A stretch of 64,000 bases of DNA from Tomocerus qinae (lineage: Eukaryota > Arthropoda > Collembola > Entomobryomorpha > Tomoceridae), in contig CM034547.1 in assembly GCA_020055645.1 (NCBI GenBank), positions 48,424,909 to 48,488,908 of the forward strand, given 5' to 3'. The number at the start of each line of letters is the position of its first letter. The stretch's first letter is position 1. The translations under genes and the position numbers were made by a program. Positions 42,201 through 57,752 of this stretch are shown here, piece after piece. The notes below the pieces were generated by a model. That model was not told where the DNA came from, did no database searches, and worked only from the letters and a program-made list of their open reading frames with translations.

Positions 42201-43052
42201 ATCATTATACTAGTCTAGGGGTTCACTGACTGATATTTAAAACTAACCGCAAAGCAAGGTACCTTATTTTTGGGAAAAACAATAAACACTTAGCCGAATG
42301 TTTGTAGGCTTCCCCGCCGCAGTGTCTAACTATCCGTCGGCGGTTTCCCTTGTCGTTTTGTAACTCTATGCTGTGGCGCTGCTGATTGTAGTGTGAAAAT
42401 ATATAAGCCTGGTGGAGACAGAATTTGCTCCTCCGGAGACAGTTTTTGGACCTGAGCCTCTTAACTCTTTCGTACTGCTTTGCAACGTAAAGCGTAAAGT
42501 CGAAAGAGTATATATATCTTAACTATCATTATACATAATACATACCATTTATCGTATTTATGTTCAGGTGTGAAGTATACAGAAATTGGAAAATTAAACT
42601 GATGACTAATGGTGATGAAACAATTGTTTCGTTAATGTCTTAGCTTAGCTGATTTGCAAATTATTTGATTAAATGTAGAATTTATACTGACATTATCATC
42701 GAACTATTTGGAAATTGGTTTCAGGACGTTAATTACTCTTGTAGGAATTTGACCTTCACTCTATGTGACTTTGAACTTGAATGCTACCTAACTAAAGTAA
42801 GCAGATACGAACAACGAAGTAAACATGATGATGCCCACTGACTGTAAAAAACAAATTAATCATAATCATCAAGATAATTAAAAATCGGACCTCAGTTACA
42901 GGATCATTAGGAGCCCACCGTTGCTTATTCAGAGGTAATTTAACGGCACTTCCACTACCCGGTTGTTCGGTTTGTTGTAGGAGCTGCTGCTGGTGCTGAA
43001 GATGAGCTTGTTGATGTGAAAGAGGCTGACCGGGAAACATATACCCTACCAT
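1..43052 (-). CDS. pum: Pumilio (PUF family translational repressor), N-terminal part, 3' end outside window
   Basis: Pumilio proteins bind UGUA-type sites in mRNA 3'UTRs through eight C-terminal PUF repeats and recruit deadenylation and repression factors in the cytoplasm. Only the N-terminal part is here. Seven exons join in phase: 43052-42891, 26599-26500, 17990-17809, 17125-16736, 3262-3172, 3079-2990 and 209-1, giving 408 codons. From memory of fly and human family members I recognise in order RW(A) near residue 42, KKLWE plus TWST (residues 58-86), SILSPRS and [50 protein letters not shown] and [16 protein letters not shown]. The region is Q/H-rich and probably disordered, as in the family. 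The start ATG at 43052 has an in-frame TGA 15 bases upstream with no usable acceptor between. The PUF repeats lie left of base 1. Further in-frame exons in the 16-kb first intron cannot be excluded. Introns make up about 97 percent of the span. Confidence 0.93.
210..2989. other. pumilio intron, no coding signal
   Basis: AT-rich intron of 2.8 kb. It contains two copies of the palindrome TAGGTACCTA (979-988 and 2771-2780). I see no convincing exon, RNA gene or mobile element. Confidence 0.7.
2990..3079 (-). CDS. pum: pumilio exon APYVINP
   Basis: 90 nt, phase 1 on both sides, residues 309-338. The acceptor is AATTTCAG and the donor GCAG|GTAATAAT. It encodes [20 protein letters not shown] followed by QEPYALIAA. 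Fly Pumilio has SYVINPGQEAAPY and human PUM has NPYIISAAPPGTDPY at this place. Confidence 0.93.
3172..3262 (-). CDS. pum: pumilio exon LFRNHNG...LQQQQQ
   Basis: 91 nt, residues 279-308 plus one base. The acceptor is TTCTGTAG and the donor ATCA|GTAAGAAC. It encodes [20 protein letters not shown] and then [10 protein letters not shown]. The QQ-LFR junction with the previous exon is the same as in fly (QQLFRSQNP) and human (QQQLFQRPN). Phase 0 in, phase 1 out. Confidence 0.9.
8082..8092 (-). other. candidate 11-nt microexon / recursive splice site in pumilio intron
   Basis: On the minus strand a long pyrimidine tract (about 8095-8125) ends in TTGGTTCAG, is followed by GTTGAGAAGAC, and then a perfect GTAAGT donor. 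The acceptor is also directly followed by GT. Eleven bases would shift the pumilio frame between the DQQQ and LFRN exons. If used, this is a frame-shifting microexon or a ratchet point for removing the 13.5-kb intron. Confidence 0.3.
13898..13984 (+). repeat. palindromic ~90-bp dispersed element, copy 1
   Basis: Begins GTGGTGTGGATCAG, has a GC-rich left half with GGCGAGCGCGATTTCC, a near-palindromic core TTAACTAA-C-TTAGTTTA, then GCGCATCATCATTTCC and ends CCAACTGCCA. Nearly identical to the copies at 24082 and 26818, in the same orientation. The GC-rich left half contrasts with the AT-rich intron around it. Confidence 0.85.
14592..14613. repeat. short perfect hairpin
   Basis: CAACCAAC, loop TATAAG, GTTGGTTG: an 8-bp perfect stem in the pumilio intron. 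A further TCAACCAA lies just upstream. Function unknown. Confidence 0.5.
16736..17125 (-). CDS. pum: pumilio exon with His/Gln-rich segment
   Basis: 390 nt, exactly 130 codons (residues 149-278), phase 0 on both sides. It begins [15 protein letters not shown], matching the DDKEK segment of fly Pumilio. It continues through a histidine-rich run ([13 protein letters not shown]), an alanine run (MMAAAAAHQ), then [15 protein letters not shown] and ends VMPPFDQQQ at CAG|GTATTT. PLDP and the terminal QQQ match the human SVPLDP and NSQQQ regions. Low-complexity composition suggests disorder. Confidence 0.92.
17126..17808. other. pumilio intron, nothing seen
   Basis: AT-rich 683-base intron with consensus GTAAGT donor and GATAG acceptor on the minus strand. 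No other feature seen. Confidence 0.7.
17809..17990 (-). CDS. pum: pumilio exon with SPRS / [13 protein letters not shown] motif
   Basis: 182 nt, residues 88-148. The acceptor is ATTTTCAG and the donor ATT|GTAAGTAT, a full consensus. It encodes [16 protein letters not shown], then [20 protein letters not shown] and [17 protein letters not shown]. The block [20 protein letters not shown] of human PUM1/2 and ILSPRD-KVVEYVFSGSPTNKD of the fly protein match closely. This is the strongest single identification of the gene. Confidence 0.95.
21498..21633 (-). CDS. pum: candidate alternative 5' pumilio exon, Q-rich, GC donor
   Basis: An ATG at 21633 opens 45 codons plus one base: [19 protein letters not shown] followed by a tract of Q and H ending NQCQ. 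The frame ends at AAG|GCAAGT, the usual form of a GC-AG donor, leaving phase 1, which is what the 17990-17809 exon needs. An in-frame TAG lies 27 bases upstream of the ATG as part of TGTTTAG. That could also be an acceptor, making this an internal exon with the same phases (0 in, 1 out) as the KKLWE exon. So it is either an alternative first exon or a mutually exclusive alternative to 26599-26500. Seen: open frame, composition, phase. Inferred: use in pumilio. Confidence 0.5.
24082..24171 (+). repeat. palindromic ~90-bp dispersed element, copy 2
   Basis: The most symmetric copy. The core TAAACTAA-C-TTAGTTTA is a perfect 8-bp inverted repeat. With one or two flanking bases the ends read GCGTGG and CCACGC, a 6-bp perfect terminal inverted repeat. 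The two arms also share TGT-GGA and GCGC when one is reversed. Confidence 0.88.
25190..25280 (-). other. splice-site-flanked segment, possible poison exon of pumilio
   Basis: 91 bases on the minus strand between TTATTCATCATAG and GAAG|GTACGT, more GC-rich than its surroundings and open in several frames. Joined in the phase required after the KKLWE exon (phase 1) it reads into an in-exon TGA, so it cannot be a normal coding exon there. It matches no family I know. It could be a poison exon, an alternative leader exon or chance. Confidence 0.25.
26500..26599 (-). CDS. pum: pumilio exon with KKLWE / TWST motifs
   Basis: 100 nt, residues 55-87 plus one base. The acceptor is TTTCTTTGCAG and the donor GCAG|GTAAAAAT. 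It encodes [18 protein letters not shown] and then [14 protein letters not shown]. This matches the conserved AKKLWE and WKDHTWSTQ block of fly Pumilio and KKFWE and WRDSAWGTS of human PUM1. The phases (0 in, 1 out) join exon 1 to the 17990-17809 exon. Confidence 0.9.
26818..26907 (+). repeat. palindromic ~90-bp dispersed element, copy 3
   Basis: Differs from the others at a few positions (for example GTACGG for GAACGG, GAGAACGG for GAAAACAG, and G for C at the centre of the core). Its ends are GTGGT and ACCAC, a perfect 5-bp inverted repeat, and TTAA lies close to both ends. It sits about 220 bases upstream of the KKLWE pumilio exon, antisense to the gene. Confidence 0.85.
29082..29101. repeat. 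20-bp inverted repeat
   Basis: GAACTGGAA, two bases, TTCCAGTTC: a 9-bp perfect inverted repeat with almost no loop. Confidence 0.6.
38566..38574 (+). promoter_or_regulatory. candidate TATA box in CpG-rich patch
   Basis: TATATAAAG lies in a CpG-rich patch (about 38.46-38.76 kb). About 26 bases downstream is TCACTCG, close to an arthropod initiator, and then an ATG at 38605 opening 45 codons ([20 protein letters not shown] onward) that I do not recognise. It may be an unrelated small transcript or chance. Confidence 0.25.
40570..40615. repeat. hairpin 1 of an adjacent pair
   Basis: AGAATAATCCTTT (570-582) and its exact reverse complement AAAGGATTATTCT (603-615) enclose a 20-base loop. A second hairpin follows directly. 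Confidence 0.75.
40619..40652. repeat. hairpin 2 of an adjacent pair
   Basis: ATGAGATT-A-GATAATCC pairs with GGATTATC-AATCTCAT across a single base, with one bulged A. It shares the word ATAATCC with the preceding hairpin. Confidence 0.75.
42314..42509. other. GC-rich island with two inverted repeats and TATATAAG
   Basis: In AT-rich surroundings: CCGCCG...CGGCGG (42314-42343), TATATAAG on the plus strand (42400-42407), the palindrome CTCCGGAG (42431-42438) and ACTCTTTCG...CGAAAGAGT (42464-42509) with an inner GCTTT...AAAGC. AATAAA lies a little upstream at about 42.28 kb. It could be a promoter, a solo LTR or a structured RNA gene; none is proven. Confidence 0.5.
42891..43052 (-). CDS. pum: pumilio coding exon 1 (start codon)
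   Basis: Residues 1-54. It begins [15 protein letters not shown], runs through a QH-rich stretch and ends [18 protein letters not shown] and the RW motif correspond to the MVDYFF and HRWPTGD region of human PUM1 and the VGYVF and RWACGDD region of fly Pumilio. An in-frame TGA just upstream fixes the start for this exon. The donor is uncertain: GAG|GTCCGA (used here) or CCT|GTAACT nine bases earlier. Both leave phase 0, so the frame is not affected. Confidence 0.8.
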
Positions 43053-44817
43053 TATGAACGAATTTCACTATATTAACTTTCCCTGAGTCGTCAAAAATTA
43101 AAAAAAGCCTTAATTAAAATGTCAATAACTATACGTCACGATTTAAATACAAAAAGTTTACAAAATGTTTTATGTATAAGTAATATACAAAAATGTAAGA
43201 TTATACGAGGCACAGCACAAGTCAAGGACAGTCAGCCGCCATGCTCTCAAGTGCAAGTAAATCTATTGAAGTGCATATCACGGCTTTTAGCCAAATCTTA
43301 TCTTTACACATACGTTTCGATTGGTGAAACTCACAGGGAGATTATCACGTTGTTATCAGACAATGGTCATTGGCGCTAACTCCTACGCATCCTCCTGCAT
43401 CCCCCCATGTCAACAAACATTCACTCACTTTGCATGAATAAATGTAAATTACGATGCTTTAATTTAGTAGATAAGTACAGCCACAACGATAGAGATTCGT
43501 AACAAAAATATCGTAAAAATTGTAACTTTTATGCTACGATAACTATTATATATATATCACCATCGTTAGCATTGAAGAAAGAAAATAAAACAGCTCTTTA
43601 ACACAAATGCTTTTAGCAATTTTTCACGAGATATGTATTAGGTATAATATTAGCACATGAATTATTGCATATTCAAATCGTTTAATTACGTTATGTAACA
43701 TTGATGATATAGATGCAATTGTAAAGGATCAACTACATGCTTCATGTTTATTTTTAAATATCGACTGTCGAATGCATACATTTATTTAGGTAAAGAACTT
43801 TGAAATTGTTATGCATAAAAGTGCCATGAAATACCCAGCTACCTACTTCACCAATTTTTAATACTGGTCTACAAGAGTTAACAAACTGTCCAACTAAATA
43901 TGAATTATGAATACTTGATGCAATATTCAGAAGTAAGCAAACGCAAAGGTCAATATTTCTGTTGAAATCGTACATATTCATTTATTTAGCTATGATAATA
44001 TTATATCCATAAGCACATTTTTTCTGTATCCACATACAGGAAACAGCTCTTGTAAATATTTGTTCATAATATATAGAAATCACTGTAAAATGGTGGTTGT
44101 TCGTAATCAGCAAAAGTCATGTAACTTATCTAAAGTATAAGCTATAGGTAAACTTTCAGTCAAAATAATAATATATCAAAAAGGTTAACAAATTATAGAT
44201 ACTTGCTAATAGGAATAGGAATGGGTGTCTGATGTATGCATTGTCAATATCTGTATACAAAACAGGCAAAACAATGACCATTTTCAGATTACATAATAAT
44301 ACCAATATTTGTGAAAATACACACCGACAGTGCAAACAGATTAACAACAGTTGGAAGTTTGGAAGTCATCACATAAACTTCTGCACGTTCAATGCAAGTG
44401 TACTAGTAACATAAAAACTGCATGACGATAAGCAAAATATATACCTAAGTCATTTATACATGGCAAGAATCAAACGAGTTTTTTGCGACATAAAATATTA
44501 TTGTATATAATAAATGATGATTTATACCTCATTAATTCGCAGAAATGTGTATTTTGCATTGCATTATTGAATACATCCTTGCAAGCCTTAACTTTGGAGA
44601 TTATTAGATCAAATGAAATACCTGACGATATGTGTACCTGTACGAATGGGACATGACGTGACATCACGTATGTAACTAGAATACGGACTAAAGGGATAAA
44701 TCTGTAAGTATCATAAAGTATCTAACTTTCCATGAAAATGCTTAATAAAACGTTTAAAACTTTACATTGAATCTAAGCTATGCATAATAAGCTGTATATG
44801 GCCATAAAATATCAGTT
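43053..44817. other. intergenic region between pumilio start and C12orf4 3' end
   Basis: AT-rich 1.8 kb. It should hold the 3'UTR of C12orf4 and possibly a pumilio leader or promoter if transcription starts nearby. No clear AATAAA on the minus strand was found close to the C12orf4 stop. No further gene seen. Confidence 0.55.
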
Positions 44818-44943
44818 TTAATGACTTAGTTGATGTTGAAGACTGTGACTTGAACTTGACGAGCTAAGCCGCAATGGATTAGATACCCTGAATATGTTAG
44901 GTAACATGGACGCAAGACTATTAAAAAGGTCTTCAGAAATGTC
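44818..44943 (-). CDS. C12orf4: C12orf4 exon 9 (stop codon)
   Basis: 126 nt, residues 489-529 and [23 protein letters not shown] matches the human C-terminal SISEEMF-LSNMLPQIFRV. It ends with a serine run and HSLQHQLSH. Confidence 0.94.
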   Translation of the reverse strand, partial: DISEDLFNSLASMLPNIFRVSNPLRLSSSSSSHSLQHQLSH

Positions 44944-47326
44944 CTGCCCAAACGAAACATTTACATATATTTATAATATACTAAATACAAAAAAATATTG
45001 AATAAGCAGTACTAACTTCAATTAATATTATGTACCTTAGGGGCTATGAACTGAAGATTTTTCATTTCTGCTCCACCCCAAGAAGCCATTTCAATCATAA
45101 ATCCTTTTACACATTTATAGACCAATTCTGCTCTCCTGTTGCACCAGTTAATACTCATTGCCTAAAAAGACAAAAATTAATTATGCGATTTCCCCCCACA
45201 GTTTAATTTTTCTGCCCTTATGGTAATACTATATACCTCGGTCATTTCGTGTGCCAGTAAAGCAGGAATTGTAATAGTTGTCACATCATTCAAACATGCC
45301 GTCTTTAGAATATTTCGGAGACCCAATATTGCCGGATGCCTAGAATTAATATCAGCTGAAAAGAATACAGGAAAGAGAAAAGAAAGAAAATAATAAGAAA
45401 TGTTATTTAGGTAAAGTTCTCTGAATTAAAATACGAAAGTATTTTTATATTAGTACTTCGATTTAATGATTGCTGATTTGCAACTAGGTGAAATACTACA
45501 TGAGCTCCATTTAAGTTGGAATGTCTTGAAACAACAAAATCTCCCGTTTTTAATTCTTCAGGTCGATCTTTCAACTGACCTTCCAAAGTTTCGAAGTGAA
45601 ATTCGGTAGTCTGCTGCGTTAGTTCGGATAAATCTGTAATTACACAAAAAACTGTGCTTTTAAACTTCCCATTCCAGTTTTGTCTATTTTGGTATTGTTC
45701 ATGATGGATTACCTTTAGCTACACCTTTATAAATTGACATTTCTGGATCCGTTAAAACTACAATACCAGATAGATCAGTCGAGTAAAGTGAAATGGCCAT
45801 TTGAAGTCTTTGAGGACTTATTTCTCTGGAGCTGAAATAAATAATAATAAGAATTTCATTGACCACAGAGTTTGGTTAACATTATTGATTTGTTTACTGA
45901 AAATGATTTACAGAAATATAAATATACCTTTCGTTTTTGAACCTCAGAAAATCAAACGGATGGCAACACAGCAAGCGAATGTTGTACATTTGTTTCATTT
46001 GAGACCCTAAGTGAATTGTGAAACTTTCTTGCATTAACGACTCTTCAGACAAGGAATCCCGACCAGCATCTTCATCTCCATAACTAATCATTAGAGTCTC
46101 GTCAAACCTAACTGAATGTTTCTTTTTCAGCCCTTTTTCTTTATTCAATACTTGTTCTTCAACTTCGATGTAGTAGTCTTCATACGTTCGAACAATCCAA
46201 TTTCGATATTCCCGTTTTTGCTTTGCATTTTCGCTTTCAATTAAGCTTTCCCATCTAGTTCGGACCAAATGAGATTCATCAAAATGAATACTCGCCAACG
46301 TGTTTACGTCTGTAGAAATGTTGTTTGAATTTAAGGATGAAATAGCACTTGTCATCTCCATACTTTGCCTGAAAATTAAAAATACTATGTATTTCTCAAC
46401 GACTGTACAGGGAGAAAGACAATAATTCCATATCATAGTAATTTCTTTTCTCTATACTTTGTTCCACACGAAACTTTCACCAGAATGGAAAGTATAGTGA
46501 AAGGAGTTGGTATGTTTGTGTTACATCCGTATATGACTGTCAATGTTTGGAGAATACTGTCTTCCCCTTTTCAGTAATACATATAATTTTTGCCACCTTA
46601 AATGATTAAATGTTCTACATCGTTTAAAATAATTTTATCATACTTTTCGTTCATGGATTCCACTTCCTGATTTTTCAATCTATGCATTTCTCGAATAGCA
46701 GAATTCAATGCACTTTCTTTTCTTAAAACAGTTCCAAGCATGGGAGAATGGACTAAAGCGTGGTACGCCTCTGCAAATACTTCGTCATCACCAACCACTT
46801 CTGGAGGGTTATATTGTAGAGTTTCCTGAAGATTCGGATAAAATGACAAACAAAACAATGGTATAAAAGCCTTATAGGAATACGGAATTTATATGTGTAT
46901 TCAACTAACTTCTTTAAACGCTTTCTCCCATTCTAAAAGATTGTCTTCCACGTTTGTGCTTTCGTCAATAGATGTGGCGTGAACTAAAAAATCAAAATTT
47001 TCTTTTTCGACAAATTCCCTTAATTTGGTTTCAACCTCTGTTAAAATAAAACACAATTACAGATATGTATAACGCCTTTGGTTGCATGGAAAAACTGTCC
47101 TCATATTTCTATAAATGTTTGTGATTATTATTTAAATATTAAATTGTAATTTACCCTTTTCGACTAAAATTGGAAGGTCAAAGGATGTAATAATAAGTTG
47201 TGCCATTTCAGGTATTCTTGTTTCTTGAAAAGGAAGTTTTAAAGGAATTTCCATTTTAAGCAGAGCATCACGCAGTTTAAGTTCTAAGTTAAAGGTTTTT
47301 TCGGAATGGTTCTCAATTTTCTCCAT
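44818..47326 (-). CDS. C12orf4: C12orf4-family protein (DUF2362), complete, nine exons
   Basis: Exons 47326-47155, 47037-46910, 46825-46644, 46368-45928, 45831-45713, 45633-45457, 45355-45237, 45161-45036 and 44943-44818 join in phase to 1590 nt (529 residues plus TAA), close to the human protein (about 550). An in-frame TAA lies 15 bases before the ATG. Family landmarks recalled from the human protein: [15 protein letters not shown] (exon 3), [17 protein letters not shown] (exon 5), [10 protein letters not shown] and [20 protein letters not shown] (exon 6), [12 protein letters not shown] and [10 protein letters not shown] (exon 7), [15 protein letters not shown] and EMASWGG (exon 8), MLPNIFRVS (exon 9). 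No signal peptide or membrane span is evident. Exons 3-4 are charged and helical in character. The human gene is linked to recessive intellectual disability and to mast-cell degranulation; the molecular function is unknown. It is divergent from TRMT61A. Confidence 0.95.
45036..45161 (-). CDS. C12orf4: C12orf4 exon 8
   Basis: 126 nt, residues 447-488: [38 protein letters not shown]. The acceptor is TCTTTTTAG and the donor AAG|GTACAT. RRAELV-KCVKGFM-EMASW is nearly identical in human. Confidence 0.95.
45237..45355 (-). CDS. C12orf4: C12orf4 exon 7
   Basis: 119 nt, residues 407-446: [20 protein letters not shown], then [15 protein letters not shown]. The acceptor is CTTTTCAG and the donor GAG|GTATAT. 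Matches human DPAIMGLRNILKVC. Confidence 0.94.
45457..45633 (-). CDS. C12orf4: C12orf4 exon 6
   Basis: 177 nt, residues 348-406: [20 protein letters not shown] and [20 protein letters not shown]. The donor CGAA|GTACTA leaves phase 1, giving NRT at the junction with the next exon. Confidence 0.92.
45713..45831 (-). CDS. C12orf4: C12orf4 exon 5
   Basis: 119 nt, residues 308-347: [20 protein letters not shown], then [33 protein letters not shown] is strongly conserved with human C12orf4. Confidence 0.93.
45928..46368 (-). CDS. C12orf4: C12orf4 exon 4 (largest)
   Basis: 441 nt encoding about residues 161-307. It begins (K)[11 protein letters not shown], carries a charged helical stretch ([20 protein letters not shown]) and ends [13 protein letters not shown]. 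The acceptor is TTAATTTTCAG and the donor AAAG|GTATAT. Confidence 0.93.
46644..46825 (-). CDS. C12orf4: C12orf4 exon 3
   Basis: Residues 101-160 plus two bases: [17 protein letters not shown], then [15 protein letters not shown]. The donor AA|GTATGA was chosen because it gives the phase the next exon needs; the open frame itself continues past it to a stop. Confidence 0.9.
46910..47037 (-). CDS. C12orf4: C12orf4 exon 2
   Basis: Residues 58-100. The acceptor is TTTTAACAG, and the exon reads [20 protein letters not shown] up to EKAFKE. The donor is GAA|GTTAGT. Too short for the frame to be found without splicing. Confidence 0.88.
47155..47326 (-). CDS. C12orf4: C12orf4 exon 1
   Basis: Residues 1-57 plus one base, starting [20 protein letters not shown]. 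Contains LKLPFQE, comparable to the RFPVQE segment of the human protein. The donor is AAGG|GTAAATT. Confidence 0.9.
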
Positions 47327-49183
47327 TTTAACAGTAATTTATATCGACTGAGCTACACAGAAATAATTTTCACAGCAGATCCTCTTCAGAATCAATCATT
47401 ATCTACAGAGCTCTACACATTTATTGTATCCGTATAGAGCTAGAAGTATAACCTGTCATACTATTCATACTTGTATACTTCTCAGGATGGCCAGTACCAT
47501 CACATCACCTATAAAGCAAAAAACGACGTGCTTACAGCTTAGGTAATTAGTTACTTAAAACTAAGACACAAAAAACATAATTCATGTAAAGGAATGTATA
47601 GTTCTAGTTCTAGAGTGTACACCCACCCACCCCGATATGCCAGAAACCAGCTGTTCGCTGTCAAGTTTTCTCCAATTTTAATTTCCTACCTTTATAAATC
47701 AGTTGATTACGTCAACTGTCCAAATATCACTTTAAAAACACTTATTTTGTAACTATACAGGAATGGCAAAGATTGGATTGGAGTGAAGCAACTATATTTT
47801 AATTTACTGGACAAAAAATGACAATGATCTGCTCTTTCCAAGTTCCTCCTCCTTTGGCTGCTGTTGTTCGCTCAAAATCCTACGTCCAAGTCTAAATCTA
47901 GCGTTCTTTCCGGAGTACATAAAGCTGAGTTTGAAAAGTAAAGCAGTAAAAGAATTTCACGTGTATGTATTGTATTGTATAGTAGTTGGTATTGGTAGTA
48001 CATGTGTTACTTGTTTTGTTTTAAGTACATTAAAATTACAATTAAATTACAATAATTTTAGTACCTAGCTAAGGAAAAAGCGGATTAAGAAAAGCACTAG
48101 TTCACCAGTGGCCACAATCTATAGTGAGTGATAGATTATATTATATACGTGAAAAGTACCGGTTTAATTAAACGCAAAGATAGACTTTGTATGCGTTGCA
48201 TTTGCATTTGCATGACAGTCCAACCGGGCCGGGATTGTTCTTCTGCGACACTATCCCATTGATTCTTCGAGATTATCTTGTCAAAGGCAATTGGCGCAAG
48301 TAAAAGTAAGTAAATTTTAGAAAATTTTAGATTATTAAACTTTAAAGACTTGGATGAATTAGTCTCAACTTTGAAATTCGAAGTCAAAGCAGAAAGAAGA
48401 AAGCTGTAGAGATAGCATTATCACACGGTTGATGTCGCACAGTACGCTACTTGTAAACGTGTTTTGTACATTGTAGTAGTTAGTAGTGTAAGTGTAAGTT
48501 ATGTTTTATTTTAGTTAATAAATTGTGAGATTGAAACTGAAACTATGAACGTTCCGTCCGATCCGACCGAACCGATGGAGATTAGATTAATTATGATTAA
48601 GTTTGAGATGTGCAAGTTATTATAGCTGACCTCGCATATAATTACTAAAACATTTAGCTTATGTTTCCATTGCATTCATTTTTAATTGCTTTACTTTATA
48701 AGCGACATAAGTTACGTAATAGCGTAACTTTCTTGCTTAAGAAGTTGCTAGTTGAACTTGATTTAATTATTTCTACATAAATTCCAATTGAACTTGCAAG
48801 TGAATCTAAGTTAAAGCTTCAAGCAGATGATAATGTAGAACAAGAGTTTGGTGTGTAGTTCGTTGCTACATTTTTCAGTCTTTCGTTCAATTAGATATAC
48901 CATACGTGGAAAGTCAATATCAGGTTAAAACTGCAAAAATCTCCCCACATTAACCCATACAAATTATAAAATACGTAGCCAGTTGCCAATTCTACGGAGT
49001 AACTGAGTAGATCATAAATAATTAACCAACAGAGACACAATTTCCTAAACCGTAAACTTGTACTTTCTTGTACTTGCACTTTTATTAACTATGTTACATC
49101 TCTTCTTGTGGTGTATGCATTAGTAATAATTAAGGAATTTCAATTTAATATTATAGGGAAGGGGAGGGGAATTATTGGCCATA
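47327..49183. promoter_or_regulatory. shared upstream region of C12orf4 (-) and TRMT61A (+)
   Basis: The two start codons face away from each other across 1.86 kb, so promoters and leaders of both genes should lie here. CpG-rich patches occur at about 48.22 kb (CCGGGCCGGG) and 48.55-48.58 kb (CGTTCCGTCCGATCCGACCG). A possible acceptor (AATATTATAG at 49147-49156) precedes the TRMT61A start, hinting at a leader intron. No TATA element can be assigned. Confidence 0.5.

Positions 49184-57752
<8,569 letters not shown>

Larger units (their letters stand above)
26600..42890. other. 16.3-kb pumilio intron
   Basis: The largest intron. It contains repeat copy 3, a perfect palindrome at 29082-29101, CpG-rich clusters at about 36.66-36.94 kb and 38.46-38.76 kb, a pair of hairpins at 40570-40652 and a GC-rich hairpin island at 42.31-42.51 kb. 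No exon with pumilio similarity was recognised, though extra in-frame exons cannot be excluded. Confidence 0.6.

Noticed and set aside
42464-42509. Histone 3' stem-loop
   Set aside because: The stem ACTCTTTCG/CGAAAGAGT lacks the 6-bp stem and four-base loop consensus, and no histone gene is nearby.
46368-46436. Upstream extension of the C12orf4 exon 4 frame to an ATG at 46436
   Set aside because: This lies in the intron; the TTAATTTTCAG acceptor and phase with exon 3 show the exon begins at 46368.
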